In this document: positions 1-6,192 of the stretch, piece by piece
How the letters are laid out: each line of letters begins with the position of its first letter
Position numbering within the stretch: position 1 is the first letter of the stretch
Source of the DNA: an uncultured Bacillota bacterium
Lineage (GTDB): Bacteria; Bacillota; Clostridia; Christensenellales; UBA1242
Assembly (NCBI GenBank): GCA_900555365.1
Contig: USKO01000009.1
Coordinates: forward strand, 1-12,252
Reading direction: 5' to 3'
DNA: 12,252 nt
Notes under the pieces: model-generated
Databases searched by the model: none
Told to the model about the DNA's origin: nothing
What the model saw: only the letters and a program-made list of their open reading frames with translations
Position numbers and translations under genes: made by a program

Positions 1-1101
1 AGGTGTAATTAATTCAATTGTCATTGATACGTTATCACCTGGCATAACCATTTCTGTTCCAGCAGGTAATTCGATAACACCTGTTACGTCTGTTGTTCTG
101 AAATAGAATTGTGGTCTGTAACCATTGAAGAATGGAGTATGACGACCGCCTTCCTCTTTCTTCAATACGTATACTTGAGCTGTGAACTTTGTATGAGGAT
201 GAATTGAACCAGGTTTGCAAAGAACTTGACCTCTTTCAATATCACTTCTGTTGATACCACGAAGAAGAAGTCCAGCATTATCACCAGCGATAGCTGCGTC
301 AAGTGATTTGTGGAACATTTCAACACCAGTAACTACTGTGCTCTTAGAAGCACCAAGTCCAACGATTTCAACAGTATCACCAATTTTAACAGATCCTCTC
401 TCTACTCTACCAGTAGCAACAGTACCACGACCAGTGATTGTGAATACATCTTCAACAGGCATTAAGAAAGGTTTGTCTGTATCTCTTTCTGGCTCAGGAA
501 TATAATCATCAAGAGCAGTAATGAGTTCTCTAATGCAGTCGCAAGCAGGATTGTTGATGTCACCAGCTTGAGCAGCTTCAAGAGCTTTAAGAGCTGATCC
601 TTTGATAATAGGAGTTTTGTCTCCTGGGAAACCATACTCAGTAAGAAGGTCACGAACTTCCATTTCAACGAGTTCAAGAAGTTCAGGATCGTCAACTTGA
701 TCAGTCTTGTTCATAAATACTACGATGTAAGGAACGCCAACTTGTCTTGCAAGAAGAATATGCTCTCTTGTTTGAGGCATAGGACCATCAGTTGCAGCAA
801 CAACAAGGATAGCTCCGTCCATTTGTGCAGCACCAGTAATCATGTTTTTAACATAGTCTGCGTGTCCCGGACAGTCAACGTGAGCATAGTGACGTTTTGG
901 TGACTCGTATTCTACGTGAGCGGTATTGATTGTGATACCTCTAGCCTTTTCTTCTGGGGCTTTATCAATTTCATCATATCTCATTTTTTGAGTACCGTAA
1001 ATCATAGTGATTGCGGCTGTAAGAGTTGTCTTACCATGGTCAACGTGACCAATTGTACCAACGTTTACGTGTGGCTTAGATCTAACATAAGCTTCTGCCA
1101 T
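1..1101 (-). CDS. tuf: Elongation factor Tu, C-terminus cut off by window edge
   Basis: EF-Tu is the cytoplasmic GTPase that delivers aminoacyl-tRNA to the ribosomal A site. The frame is open from ATG at 1101 to the window edge, 367 codons. G1 GHVDHGKT is at residues 18-25, RGITIN at 54-59, DCPGH at 76-80 (the last His is catalytic), NKTD at 131-134 (NKCD in E. coli), then GSALKALE. Domain II follows ([13 protein letters not shown]), and domain III ([22 protein letters not shown]). It ends at ...MTIELITP, so about 28 residues are missing relative to E. coli. Between AAIT and the ID of switch I it is four residues shorter than the E. coli protein. An AGGAG Shine-Dalgarno precedes the start by about 11 nt. 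It is the last visible gene of the str cluster, 111 bp after fusA, with its own promoter. Confidence 0.98.
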   Translation of the reverse strand, partial: MAEAYVRSKPHVNVGTIGHVDHGKTTLTAAITMIYGTQKMRYDEIDKAPEEKARGITINTAHVEYESPKRHYAHVDCPGHADYVKNMITGAAQMDGAILVVAATDGPMPQTREHILLARQVGVPYIVVFMNKTDQVDDPELLELVEMEVRDLLTEYGFPGDKTPIIKGSALKALEAAQAGDINNPACDCIRELITALDDYIPEPERDTDKPFLMPVEDVFTITGRGTVATGRVERGSVKIGDTVEIVGLGASKSTVVTGVEMFHKSLDAAIAGDNAGLLLRGINRSDIERGQVLCKPGSIHPHTKFTAQVYVLKKEEGGRHTPFFNGYRPQFYFRTTDVTGVIELPAGTEMVMPGDNVSMTIELITP

Positions 1102-1137
1102 ATCTTTAAAATCTCCTTTTTTTATTATCTATATTGT

Positions 1138-1165
1138 ATTCTAGCATATTTGTTTTAAATTGCAA
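1138..1165 (-). promoter_or_regulatory. Probable promoter for tuf (extended -10)
   Basis: On the minus strand, TTGCAA (1160-1165) and TAGAAT (1138-1143) are 16 bp apart; reading the -35 as TTTGCA gives 17 bp. A TG one base before the -10 (TGCTAGAAT) makes an extended -10. The start site would be near 1131, about 30 nt before the tuf ATG. This would let tuf be made in excess over fusA. Confidence 0.55.
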
Positions 1166-1181
1166 AACATTTTTACAATTT
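1157..1181. repeat. AT-rich inverted repeat over the tuf -35
   Basis: AAATTGCAAAA, a CAT loop and TTTTACAATTT form an 11-bp stem with one G:T-type wobble. It covers the presumed tuf -35 element. On the plus strand it is followed by a run of T residues, but no plus-strand gene needs a terminator there. It could bind a regulator or be a weak partial barrier between fusA and tuf. Confidence 0.4.
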
Positions 1182-1212
1182 TTTATTCTTTTTTTTGCTT
1201 TAAATTAGCGTA

Positions 1213-3285
1213 TTATCTATTAGCACGCTCGCCAATAATAGTAGCAGCAATAGATTTTGGAACTTCTTGGTATCTGAGTGGTTCCATTACATAATTTCCA
1301 CGGCCCTGTGTCTGAGAACGAAGGTCTGTTGCATAGCCAAACATTTCAGCAAGAGGAACTTCAGCGCTAACGATTTGAACGCCTGCTGCTGACTCTGTAC
1401 CTGTAAGCATTCCTCGTCTTGCAGTAAGGTTACCCATAACTGTTCCAAGATAATCATCAGGAACTTCAACTGAAACTTTCATAATAGGCTCTAAGATTAC
1501 TGGGTCAGCTTTCTTTGCACCATCTTGGAAAGCCATAGATCCTGCAATTTTGAATGCCATTTCAGATGAGTCAACCTCGTGGAAAGATCCATCTACAAGA
1601 GTAACTCTAAAGTCAACAGTTTCATATCCAGCAAGCACGCCATTCATGCGAGCTTCTGAAATACCTGCGTTGACAGCCGGAATATATTCTTTTGGAATAG
1701 AACCGCCAACCGTTTTGTCAATAAATTCATAGCCGCTGCCAGCTGGAAGAGGCTCCATTTCAATGATACAGTGACCATATTGTCCTTTACCACCACTTTG
1801 ACGGATGAATTTACCTTCTGCTCTAACAGGTTTTTTGATAGCCTCACGATAAGATACTTGAGGGTTACCAACTGTAGCTTCTACTTTGAATTCACGAAGA
1901 AGACGGTCTACAATGATTTCAAGGTGAAGTTCGCCCATACCAGCGATCAAAGTTTGACCTGTTTCACTGTTTGTAGAAACTCTAAATGAAGGGTCTTCTC
2001 TTGAAAGTTTAGCAAGTGCAAGTGCCATCTTCTCTTGCATATCTTTAGTCTTAGGCTCAATAGCAAGTTGAATAACAGGCTCTGGGAATTCCATACTTTC
2101 AAGCTGAATAGGATGTTTTTCATCGCAGAGTGTGTGACCTGTGATAGTATCTTTAAGTCCAACTATAGCCGCAATGTCACCAGCGCTAACTTCAGAAATC
2201 TCTTGACGGTTATTTGCGTGCATACGGATAAGTCGTCCAACTCTTTCAGTTTTACCTGTATTTGAGTTATACACATAGCTTCCTGCAGTAAGTTTACCAC
2301 TATAAACTCTGAAGAATGTAAGTCCTCCAACAAATGGATCAGTCATAATTTTGAATGCAAGACCTGCTAGTGGCGCATTTTCATCTGGGTTTCTGCTTTC
2401 AGTTTCGCCTGTTTCTGGATTGATTCCAGTTATAGCGTCAATATCAAGTGGACTTGGAAGATATTCAACCATAGCATCAAGAAGCATTTGAACACCTTTG
2501 TTTTTGTAACTTGAACCGCAAAGCACTGGAACAAATGTTTTCTTGATCGTACCTTTTCTAATTGCTTTTTTAAGCTCATCAATAGTGATTTCGCTACCTT
2601 CAAAATATTTTTCAAGAAGAGCGTCATCAGTTTCTACAATCTTCTCCACCATTTCGTCGTGAAGTTGCTGGGCTTTTGCAAGAAGATCCTGTGGAATGTC
2701 AGTAATCTCAATTTCCTTTCCAAGATCATCCTTATATATTTCAGCCTTCATGGTAAGAAGGTCGATAATACCAGAGAAAGTATCAGCTTCCCCTATTGGC
2801 ATTTGAATTGCGAGAGTTTTTGTTTTAAGTCTTCTCTCAATAGACTCGAGACAGCCGAAGAAATCAGCAGCATCTCTATCCATTTTGTTTACATAGATAA
2901 TAGTTGGAACCTTGTACTTTGTAGCCTGACGCCAAACAGTTTCAGTCTGAGGCTGAACCTTGTCACGAGCTGAAAGAACAAGAACAGCACCATCAAGAAC
3001 TTTAAGTGAACGTTCAACTTCAATAGTAAAGTCTACGTGTCCAGGTGTATCAATGATATTAATCTTATGATCTTTCCAAAAACAAGTGGTACAAGCGGAA
3101 GTGATGGTAATACCTCTCTCTTGCTCTTGTGCCATCCAGTCCATGGTAGCCTGTCCGTCATGAACTTCACCAATCTTGTGGCTCTTACCAGTATAGAAAA
3201 GTATACGCTCTGTCGTTGTAGTTTTACCAGCATCGATGTGCGCCATAATTCCAATATTTCTAGTAAGTTCTAGATTATTAGCCAT
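1213..3285 (-). CDS. fusA: Elongation factor G
   Basis: EF-G is the translocase GTPase that moves tRNAs and mRNA after peptide bond formation and splits ribosomes with RRF. The 690-residue length is normal. G1 [10 protein letters not shown] is near residues 15-24, RGITITSA in switch I near 57-64, DTPGH at 79-83 and NKMD at 133-136. Domains II to V follow, with the domain IV stretch GGKGQYGH and ending GERANR. The segment before G4 reads [17 protein letters not shown], where most EF-Gs have a glycine-rich AVGGV-like loop; this looks like lineage variation. The start is ATG at 3285 after a good AAGGAG. In most bacteria fusA closely follows rpsG; here 308 bp with a structured element and a possible promoter intervene. 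Confidence 0.99.
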   Translation of the reverse strand: MANNLELTRNIGIMAHIDAGKTTTTERILFYTGKSHKIGEVHDGQATMDWMAQEQERGITITSACTTCFWKDHKINIIDTPGHVDFTIEVERSLKVLDGAVLVLSARDKVQPQTETVWRQATKYKVPTIIYVNKMDRDAADFFGCLESIERRLKTKTLAIQMPIGEADTFSGIIDLLTMKAEIYKDDLGKEIEITDIPQDLLAKAQQLHDEMVEKIVETDDALLEKYFEGSEITIDELKKAIRKGTIKKTFVPVLCGSSYKNKGVQMLLDAMVEYLPSPLDIDAITGINPETGETESRNPDENAPLAGLAFKIMTDPFVGGLTFFRVYSGKLTAGSYVYNSNTGKTERVGRLIRMHANNRQEISEVSAGDIAAIVGLKDTITGHTLCDEKHPIQLESMEFPEPVIQLAIEPKTKDMQEKMALALAKLSREDPSFRVSTNSETGQTLIAGMGELHLEIIVDRLLREFKVEATVGNPQVSYREAIKKPVRAEGKFIRQSGGKGQYGHCIIEMEPLPAGSGYEFIDKTVGGSIPKEYIPAVNAGISEARMNGVLAGYETVDFRVTLVDGSFHEVDSSEMAFKIAGSMAFQDGAKKADPVILEPIMKVSVEVPDDYLGTVMGNLTARRGMLTGTESAAGVQIVSAEVPLAEMFGYATDLRSQTQGRGNYVMEPLRYQEVPKSIAATIIGERANR

Positions 3286-3306
3286 ATTTTTCTCCTTATA
3301 AATTTT

Positions 3307-3319
3307 GTGGCAATGCCAC
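3307..3319 (-). promoter_or_regulatory. Small hairpin upstream of fusA ribosome binding site
   Basis: GTGGCATTGCCAC on the minus strand forms a compact GC-containing stem about 20 nt upstream of the fusA ATG, just before its Shine-Dalgarno. No T-run follows on the minus strand, so it is not a terminator for rpsG. Its place suggests mRNA 5'-end stability or translational control, which is inference. Confidence 0.35.
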
Positions 3320-3376
3320 TTTTCATTTGATATTATTAAATTATTAATTTAACAATAAGTTATTTTAACAATAGAT

Positions 3377-3406
3377 TATATAGACAATTATTGTAAAATT
3401 ATTCAA
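3377..3406 (-). promoter_or_regulatory. Candidate promoter for fusA
   Basis: On the minus strand, TTGAAT (3401-3406) is 18 bp upstream of TATATA (3377-3382), and TATAAT overlaps at 3375-3380. The surrounding DNA is very AT-rich, so chance matches are likely. Its location, after the structured element and about 90 bp before fusA, suits a secondary promoter. Confidence 0.35.
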
Positions 3407-3465
3407 AAACTAATGATCGTTTATCTGAATAATAATACAAAGTTGCTTATATTTTACTGATAACT

Positions 3466-3594
3466 ATTTAATTGAATAGAAACAAGCAATGCTAGGCTCG
3501 CGACGATTTTTGACCAGGAGCTTAGTAAAGCCTAAGTGACTGGAAAAAAATCTAGCAGAAACGACGCGGGTACGCCGTTTATATTCAATTAAAT
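3466..3594. other. Highly base-paired element between rpsG and fusA, unknown class
   Basis: The element is bounded by an 18-position inverted repeat (3466-3483 with 3577-3594; 17 pair). Inside are nested pairings: 3490-3495 with 3552-3557 (TGCTAG/CTAGCA), 3506-3511 with 3546-3551 (ATTTTT/AAAAAT), 3514-3517 with 3540-3543 (CCAG/CTGG), and hairpin 3521-3525 with 3532-3536 (CTTAG/CTAAG). A separate hairpin uses 3559-3563 with 3576-3580 (AAACG/CGTTT) and 3566-3568 with 3573-3575 (GCG/CGC). That hairpin competes with the outer stem for the GTTT at 3577-3580, so two folds are possible. The interior is about 48% G+C by my count, far above the flanking spacer. The outer repeat begins on the rpsG stop codon. 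I do not recognise a known RNA family, ribozyme or insertion element. It could be a cis-regulatory RNA in the str mRNA, a small RNA, or a MITE-like element. Confidence 0.6.
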
Positions 3595-4067
3595 TACCAT
3601 TTGAAGTGAGCAAAAGCCTTATTAGCTTCAGCCATTCTATGCATCTCATCGCGTCTTTTTACAGATGCACCAGTTTGGTTATATGCATCCATAATCTCGC
3701 CTGCAAGTCTTGCCTGCATTCCTCTCTCACCAGTACGCTTTCTTGCAAAGTTTACAAGCCATCTGATAGCAAGAGTTTGGCGTCTTTCAGGTCTAATTTC
3801 CATTGGAACTTGATAAGTTGCTCCTCCAACTCTTCTAGACTTTGTCTCAAGAAGAGGCTTAACATTTTCAAGAGCAGTCATGTATACATCAAGCGGATCT
3901 TGACCGAGTTTTTCTTTAATAATGTCAAAAGCACCATAAACAATTCTTTGTGCAAGCCCTTTCTTTCCAGATTCCATAACTTGATTTACAAGCTTAGTAA
4001 CAACTTTGCTATTATAAATTGGATCAGGAAGAACTTCTTTTTTGACAGCACTATTTCTTCTTGGCAT
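3594..4067 (-). CDS. rpsG: 30S ribosomal protein S7
   Basis: S7 binds the 3' major domain of 16S rRNA, nucleates assembly of the 30S head and lies near the E-site tRNA. The 157 residues match the family's usual length of about 156. Recognisable stretches are MPRRNS at the start, [11 protein letters not shown] in the middle and [10 protein letters not shown] later, ending FAHFKW. The ATG at 4067 is chosen because it gives the conserved N-terminus and follows a GGAG at 8-nt spacing; an in-frame ATG 30 bases upstream would add an unconserved [10 protein letters not shown] that includes the ribosome binding site. It follows rpsL by 72 bp in the same operon. Confidence 0.99.
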   Translation of the reverse strand: MPRRNSAVKKEVLPDPIYNSKVVTKLVNQVMESGKKGLAQRIVYGAFDIIKEKLGQDPLDVYMTALENVKPLLETKSRRVGGATYQVPMEIRPERRQTLAIRWLVNFARKRTGERGMQARLAGEIMDAYNQTGASVKRRDEMHRMAEANKAFAHFKW

Positions 4068-4093
4068 AATTGTTTCTCCTTTAAAAATTTTTG

Positions 4094-4116
4094 TCACTTT
4101 TAAATCGACTAAGTGA
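4094..4116 (-). promoter_or_regulatory. Hairpin in the rpsL-rpsG spacer
   Basis: TCACTT and AAGTGA can pair over an 11-nt loop, ending about 14 nt before the rpsG Shine-Dalgarno. In E. coli S7 represses its own operon by binding the rpsL-rpsG spacer, so this is the natural place for such a site. The stem is short and I see no sequence match to the E. coli site; the role is inference. Confidence 0.3.
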
Positions 4117-4139
4117 TTAAGACTTTAAAACGCAAAGTG

Positions 4140-4520
4140 TTACTTGGTTTTCTTAGGTCTCTTAGCGCCATATTTAGATCGGCTTTGTTTTCTGTTTTGA
4201 ACCCCAGCAGTATCAAGTGTTCCACGGATGATGTGATAACGAACACCAGGTATGTCCCTAACTCTTCCGCCACGAACGAGTACTACGCTGTGCTCTTGAA
4301 GGTTGTGACCAATTCCTGGAATATAGCATGTACCTTCAGTGCCGTTTGATAGTTTAACTCTGGCGATTTTACGAAGAGCTGAGTTAGGCTTCTTAGGTGT
4401 AGTAGTTCTAACAGATAAGCATACACCACGCTTTTGAGGGCACTCTTCTAGAAGAGGTGCTTTAGATTTTTTCTCAAAAGTTTCACGTCCTTTTCTAATA
4501 AGCTGATTGATTGTAGGCAT
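4140..4520 (-). CDS. rpsL: 30S ribosomal protein S12, natural Arg at position 88
   Basis: S12 sits at the decoding centre and helps set translational accuracy; streptomycin binds beside it. At 126 residues, with [12 protein letters not shown] (residues 40-51), [12 protein letters not shown] and the end [11 protein letters not shown], identification is certain. Lys43, a major resistance position, is unchanged. Residue 88, in [11 protein letters not shown], is Arg (AGG at 4257-4259) where almost all bacterial S12 proteins have Lys. Asp89, the residue methylthiolated by RimO in E. coli (there Asp88 without Met), is present. The start ATG follows AAGGAG. It is the first gene of the str operon behind a long structured leader. 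Confidence 0.99.
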   Translation of the reverse strand: MPTINQLIRKGRETFEKKSKAPLLEECPQKRGVCLSVRTTTPKKPNSALRKIARVKLSNGTEGTCYIPGIGHNLQEHSVVLVRGGRVRDIPGVRYHIIRGTLDTAGVQNRKQSRSKYGAKRPKKTK

Positions 4521-4536
4521 TCCTTTCTCCTTTTAA

Positions 4537-4556
4537 CTTAAAACCATTGTTTTAAG
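4537..4556 (-). promoter_or_regulatory. Perfect hairpin beside the rpsL ribosome binding site
   Basis: CTTAAAAC, a 4-nt loop and GTTTTAAG form a perfect 8-bp stem ending a few bases upstream of the rpsL Shine-Dalgarno AAGGAG. It could be a translational control site or keep the ribosome binding site exposed. Confidence 0.5.
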
Positions 4557-4575
4557 AGATTATTTTTGTCGCTTT

Positions 4576-4608
4576 AAAAAACGCGGCTAGCCATTGGCGT
4601 TGTCGCGT
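4576..4608 (-). terminator. Terminator-like attenuator in the str leader
   Basis: On the minus strand ACGCG (4604-4608) pairs with CGCGT (4581-4585), with an inner GCC-AAT-GGC (4590-4598), followed at once by a run of six T (4576-4581). An alternative stem pairs AACGC (4597-4601) with GCGTT (4580-4584) and ends on the same T-run. It lies about 60 nt upstream of rpsL and about 200 nt after the predicted start site, so it would end transcription before the first gene unless prevented. That is the geometry of transcription attenuation. Confidence 0.5.
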
Positions 4609-4819
4609 GAAAAATGCTTTTCTTTTTGTAAAACATGAACAAGCACGATTGCAAACTAAATTGCAACTTCTCTAAAAGAGAATCGGCAACTAAAAGAATA
4701 TTTAAATAGTCACCTGCTGTTTGTTTATGCTTTTCCACCATGTCAATGGTGCATGCTGAAAGGGAATCCCAAACGCACAATCAAAAGCATTGCCTCCGAC
4801 AACGAAGCATACATGGTGT

Positions 4820-4848
4820 ATTATACTTAAAAAGCGCTATCTTGTCAA
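4820..4848 (-). promoter_or_regulatory. Consensus SigA promoter of the str operon
   Basis: On the minus strand TTGACA (4843-4848) and TATAAT (4820-4825) are both perfect and exactly 17 bp apart. The start site should be near 4813. No rpoBC gene lies upstream; the next gene on this strand is a small regulator, so this promoter is the head of the str operon. Confidence 0.9.
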
Positions 4849-4891
4849 GAGAAATTAACTAATAAATTAGAGTTTTTTAGTGCTTACTAAG

Positions 4892-5104
4892 CTAATCATA
4901 TCTAATAAAATCTTTAAAAGAGACATTAATTATCGCGATTACTTTGATAATGATACTGATAGGTAGCGTCAAGTCATTTTTATATAATTTAAGAAGAGTA
5001 CTCATATGTATTTTACTTGCTTTTCCAAAAGCATAAAGTGACAAATGATTTTTTTTGTAAATATTCATCCAAAAGCTTAGTTTTATTTTGATTTCTTTTG
5101 ACAC
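4892..5104 (-). CDS. Small Cro/CI-type HTH protein
   Basis: A 70-residue protein with a five-helix Cro/CI-like pattern: YKKNHLSLYAFGKASKIHMSTLLKLYKND, in which helix 2 (SLYAFGKAS) and recognition helix 3 (HMSTLLKLY) are followed by LTLPISIIIKVIAIINVSFKDFI. It is a single DNA-binding domain with no effector domain. GTG at 5104 is preferred because GAGGGG lies 4-6 nt before it; GTG at 5116 is the in-frame alternative and would add four residues. It diverges from the plus-strand HTH gene at 5249 and has two palindromes in its promoter, which suggests autoregulation. It ends 44 bp before the str -35 element. The match is to a general fold, so the target is unknown. Confidence 0.65.
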   Translation of the reverse strand: MSKEIKIKLSFWMNIYKKNHLSLYAFGKASKIHMSTLLKLYKNDLTLPISIIIKVIAIINVSFKDFIRYD

Positions 5105-5121
5105 AATACCCCTCACTTAAA

Positions 5122-5165
5122 TATGCAGATTTGCATAATGCAATTATAATATGCAATTCTGCATA
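5122..5165. promoter_or_regulatory. Pair of palindromic operators between divergent regulators
   Basis: Two copies of TATGCA-N4-TGCATA are seen: 5122-5137 (spacer GATT) and 5150-5165 (spacer ATTC), with centres 28 bp apart. A further ATGCA half-site lies between them at 5138-5142. The second palindrome exactly fills the space between the -35 and -10 of the minus-strand promoter, and the first lies over its start site. They should bind one of the two flanking HTH proteins as a dimer. Confidence 0.8.
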
Positions 5166-5171
5166 AGCCAA
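5143..5171 (-). promoter_or_regulatory. Promoter of the minus-strand HTH gene
   Basis: TTGGCT (5166-5171) and TATAAT (5143-5148) are 17 bp apart on the minus strand. The start site near 5136 gives a 5' leader of about 32 nt to GTG 5104. Because ATTATAAT is self-complementary, a TATAAT also reads on the plus strand (5145-5150); its -35 would be the poor TATGCA at 5122-5127, inside the first operator. Binding at the operators would block both. Confidence 0.65.
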
Positions 5172-5248
5172 GACTTTTAAAGAAAAAATATATAGAATGA
5201 TAAGTAAGAGGTGTTAAATGACATAAAATTATTTTAAAGATAGACACT

Positions 5249-5461
5249 ATGATTATGAAATTTGCAGAAAGATTAAAAGAATTGAGAGAAGAAAAGGGAT
5301 TGACACAATCACAACTAGCAAACGAACTAGATGGTCAAATTACTCGATCAGCAATAGGTTTATGGGAGAAAGGAAAAAGAACTCCTTCACTTGAGGCTGC
5401 TATAGTTCTTGCTATATATTTCAATGTCACTTTAGACTACCTCGCTGGACTTGAAAACTAA
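5249..5461 (+). CDS. XRE-family Cro-like HTH regulator
   Basis: A 70-residue, single-domain XRE protein: FAERLKELREEKGLTQSQLA (helices 1-2), recognition helix around TRSAIGLWEKGKR, then PSLEAAIVLAIYFNVTLDYL, the usual end of an HTH_3 domain. There is no C-terminal effector or peptidase domain, so it is Cro-like. ATG 5249 is used; ATG 5255 (third codon) is equally possible, and neither has a strong Shine-Dalgarno. It diverges from the other HTH gene across the paired operators, a layout like phage or mobile-element control switches. The downstream terminator is at 5512-5543. It is the only intact plus-strand gene in the window. Confidence 0.92.
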   Translation: MIMKFAERLKELREEKGLTQSQLANELDGQITRSAIGLWEKGKRTPSLEAAIVLAIYFNVTLDYLAGLEN

Positions 5462-5479
5462 GAATTTGAAATTCTTTGA

Positions 5480-5638
5480 ATGATTTTTCTTAAATATAAA
5501 AATGAGAAACAAAAATATGGCTTAAAAAAGGCCATATTTTTTCATTATTTTAAAGAAATTTGTAAGATTCCACACGGTTCAGGAAATGTAAAGCAGATTA
5601 GTGATTATTGTGTTGATTTTAATCTACATGAACTGTAA
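5480..5638 (+). pseudogene. pepD: N-terminal remnant of a PepD-like (M20C) dipeptidase gene
   Basis: A 52-codon plus-strand frame, starting ATG 5480 and ending TAA 5638, contains HYFKEICKIPHGSGN followed by VKQISDYCVDF. From memory this resembles the N-terminus of cytosol nonspecific dipeptidase (aminoacyl-histidine dipeptidase), in which a helix of the type F-x-E-I-x-K-I-P-x-G-S-G-N is followed by x-K-x-I-S-D-Y. In intact proteins of about 480 residues this region precedes the metal-binding domain, all of which is missing. The resemblance stops near 5613, where the 3' end of the next minus-strand gene begins. I infer truncation by insertion or deletion. The upstream part also carries the terminator hairpin. 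Confidence 0.6.
5512..5543. terminator. Bidirectional intrinsic terminator
   Basis: AAAATATGGC (5512-5521) and GCCATATTTT (5531-5540) form a 10-bp perfect stem with a 9-nt loop. On the plus strand T residues continue to 5542; on the minus strand the stem is followed by more T residues. It lies between the convergent HTH gene (ends 5461) and the minus-strand membrane-protein gene (ends 5619), so it serves both. Confidence 0.85.
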
Positions 5639-6086
5639 AATCTTTCTCTTCTTCTTTTGCTGCAAGTTCTGGGAAAATTTCGCGTCCACTTTCTTTGTAT
5701 TCTATTGCTTTATTGATGCTAATTAAAAGCTCGGTTAACTTGCCTATCGTCAACTCTTTATCTTTAATTTGACTGGTTTTAACTGATGTCAATATTCCAC
5801 TTCCAAGCCCGCCAAATGCAAGCCCAATGCCTAAGCCTAAAAGAGTGCTTTTAACTGTTCCATTTCCCAGTAAACTCATAGCAGCAATAAGAGCTCCTGT
5901 ACTTGCAGTTAAATATGAAGCTATATTAACTGCCTTATAGATGCTATCCCTTCTATGATCCAAAAAAAGATTATAAATCTTATCACTAATATCTTCTTGT
6001 AATTTATATAGCTGGTTTAAATCCATTGCCAATGTCATTTCATCCATAGTGTCATATGATCTATTATTGTAAACAAAATTGCCCAT
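5619..6086 (-). CDS. Small protein with hydrophobic hairpin and glycine zipper
   Basis: A 155-residue protein I do not recognise. Residues 1-20 are polar (FVYNNRSYDTMDEM); 21-50 are a likely amphipathic helix; 53-73 and 80-102 are hydrophobic, probably two membrane segments joined by a short GNGTVKS loop. The second is very glycine-rich (LLGLGIGLAFGGLGSG), a glycine-zipper pattern. A charged helix (SQIKDKELTIGKLTELLISINKAIEYKES) and an acidic tail (AAKEEEKDF) close the protein. It lacks a cleavable signal peptide. The arrangement parallels the protein at 6193-6630: both have L-x-x-L-x-K-L before the first hydrophobic stretch and I-A near its start. ATG 6086 has a strong GAGGAG. It is the last gene of the operon, followed by the 5512-5543 terminator. 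Candidate roles are membrane toxin, immunity protein or holin-like protein, all unproven. Confidence 0.8.
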   Translation of the reverse strand: MGNFVYNNRSYDTMDEMTLAMDLNQLYKLQEDISDKIYNLFLDHRRDSIYKAVNIASYLTASTGALIAAMSLLGNGTVKSTLLGLGIGLAFGGLGSGILTSVKTSQIKDKELTIGKLTELLISINKAIEYKESGREIFPELAAKEEEKDFTVHVD

Positions 6087-6113
6087 GTTATCTCCTCTTT
6101 TGTTTGTTTTACT

Positions 6114-6164
6114 TTATTCTACTGATAATAAGTCGTCTTCACTGATTAAATATTTGTTCGCCAT
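6114..6164 (-). CDS. 16-codon open frame repeating its neighbour's N-terminus
   Basis: The frame reads MANKYLISEDDLLSVE then TAA. Its first nine residues are identical to the start of the 6193-6630 protein, and the DNA there is a 32-bp exact repeat. It has its own GGAG before the ATG. It lies in frame with the gene that starts at 6086, with only the TAA and nine further codons between them. It may be a decayed paralogue start, a nonsense-mutated N-terminus of the downstream gene, or a translated leader peptide. Confidence 0.45.
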   Translation of the reverse strand: MANKYLISEDDLLSVE

Positions 6165-6167
6165 TTT
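6136..6167. repeat. 32-bp direct repeat, copy 1
   Basis: Identical to 6602-6633 over 32 bp. It covers the first nine codons (MANKYLISE) and the bases just before the ATG of the 16-codon frame. The flanks diverge on both sides. Confidence 0.9.
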
Positions 6168-6192
6168 CTACTCCTAAACTTACTATATTATC

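Larger units (their letters stand above)
4521..4813 (-). ncRNA. Structured 5' leader of the str operon
   Basis: Transcription from the strong promoter should begin near 4813, giving an untranslated leader of about 290 nt before rpsL. It folds into several local stems: a long-range stem 4783-4790 with 4727-4734 (ATGCTTTT/AAAAGCAT) that closes hairpin 4736-4741/4746-4751 (CACCAT/ATGGTG); hairpin 4668-4673/4677-4682 (TTCTCT/AGAGAA); hairpin 4649-4654/4661-4666 (TTGCAA twice); the terminator-like stem at 4576-4608; and a perfect hairpin at 4537-4556 beside the ribosome binding site. Such an arrangement is typical of ribosomal-protein autogenous leaders. I cannot match it to a named leader family. 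A 68-codon open frame inside it has no ribosome binding site or protein-like composition. Confidence 0.6.

Noticed and set aside
1..1101. EF-Tu as a truncated pseudogene
   Set aside because: The frame is open to the window edge, so the missing end is only a window effect.
3466..3594. Reading the rpsG-fusA element as an insertion with target-site duplication, a hammerhead or twister ribozyme, or a group II intron end
   Set aside because: No matching duplication flanks it, and I do not find the CUGAUGA core, the twister core or a domain V hairpin. It is left as unknown.
3606..4103. 165-codon plus-strand frame opposite rpsG
   Set aside because: It is a shadow of rpsG; its composition (Ser, Phe, Cys-rich) and lack of family resemblance fit an antisense frame.
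4574..4780. 68-codon minus-strand frame in the str leader
   Set aside because: It has no ribosome binding site and ends in the terminator-like hairpin. The leader structure explains the sequence better.
5122..5165. CRISPR-like or iteron array in the HTH intergenic region
   Set aside because: There are only two full copies plus a half-site, with operator geometry relative to the promoter and no spacers of equal length.
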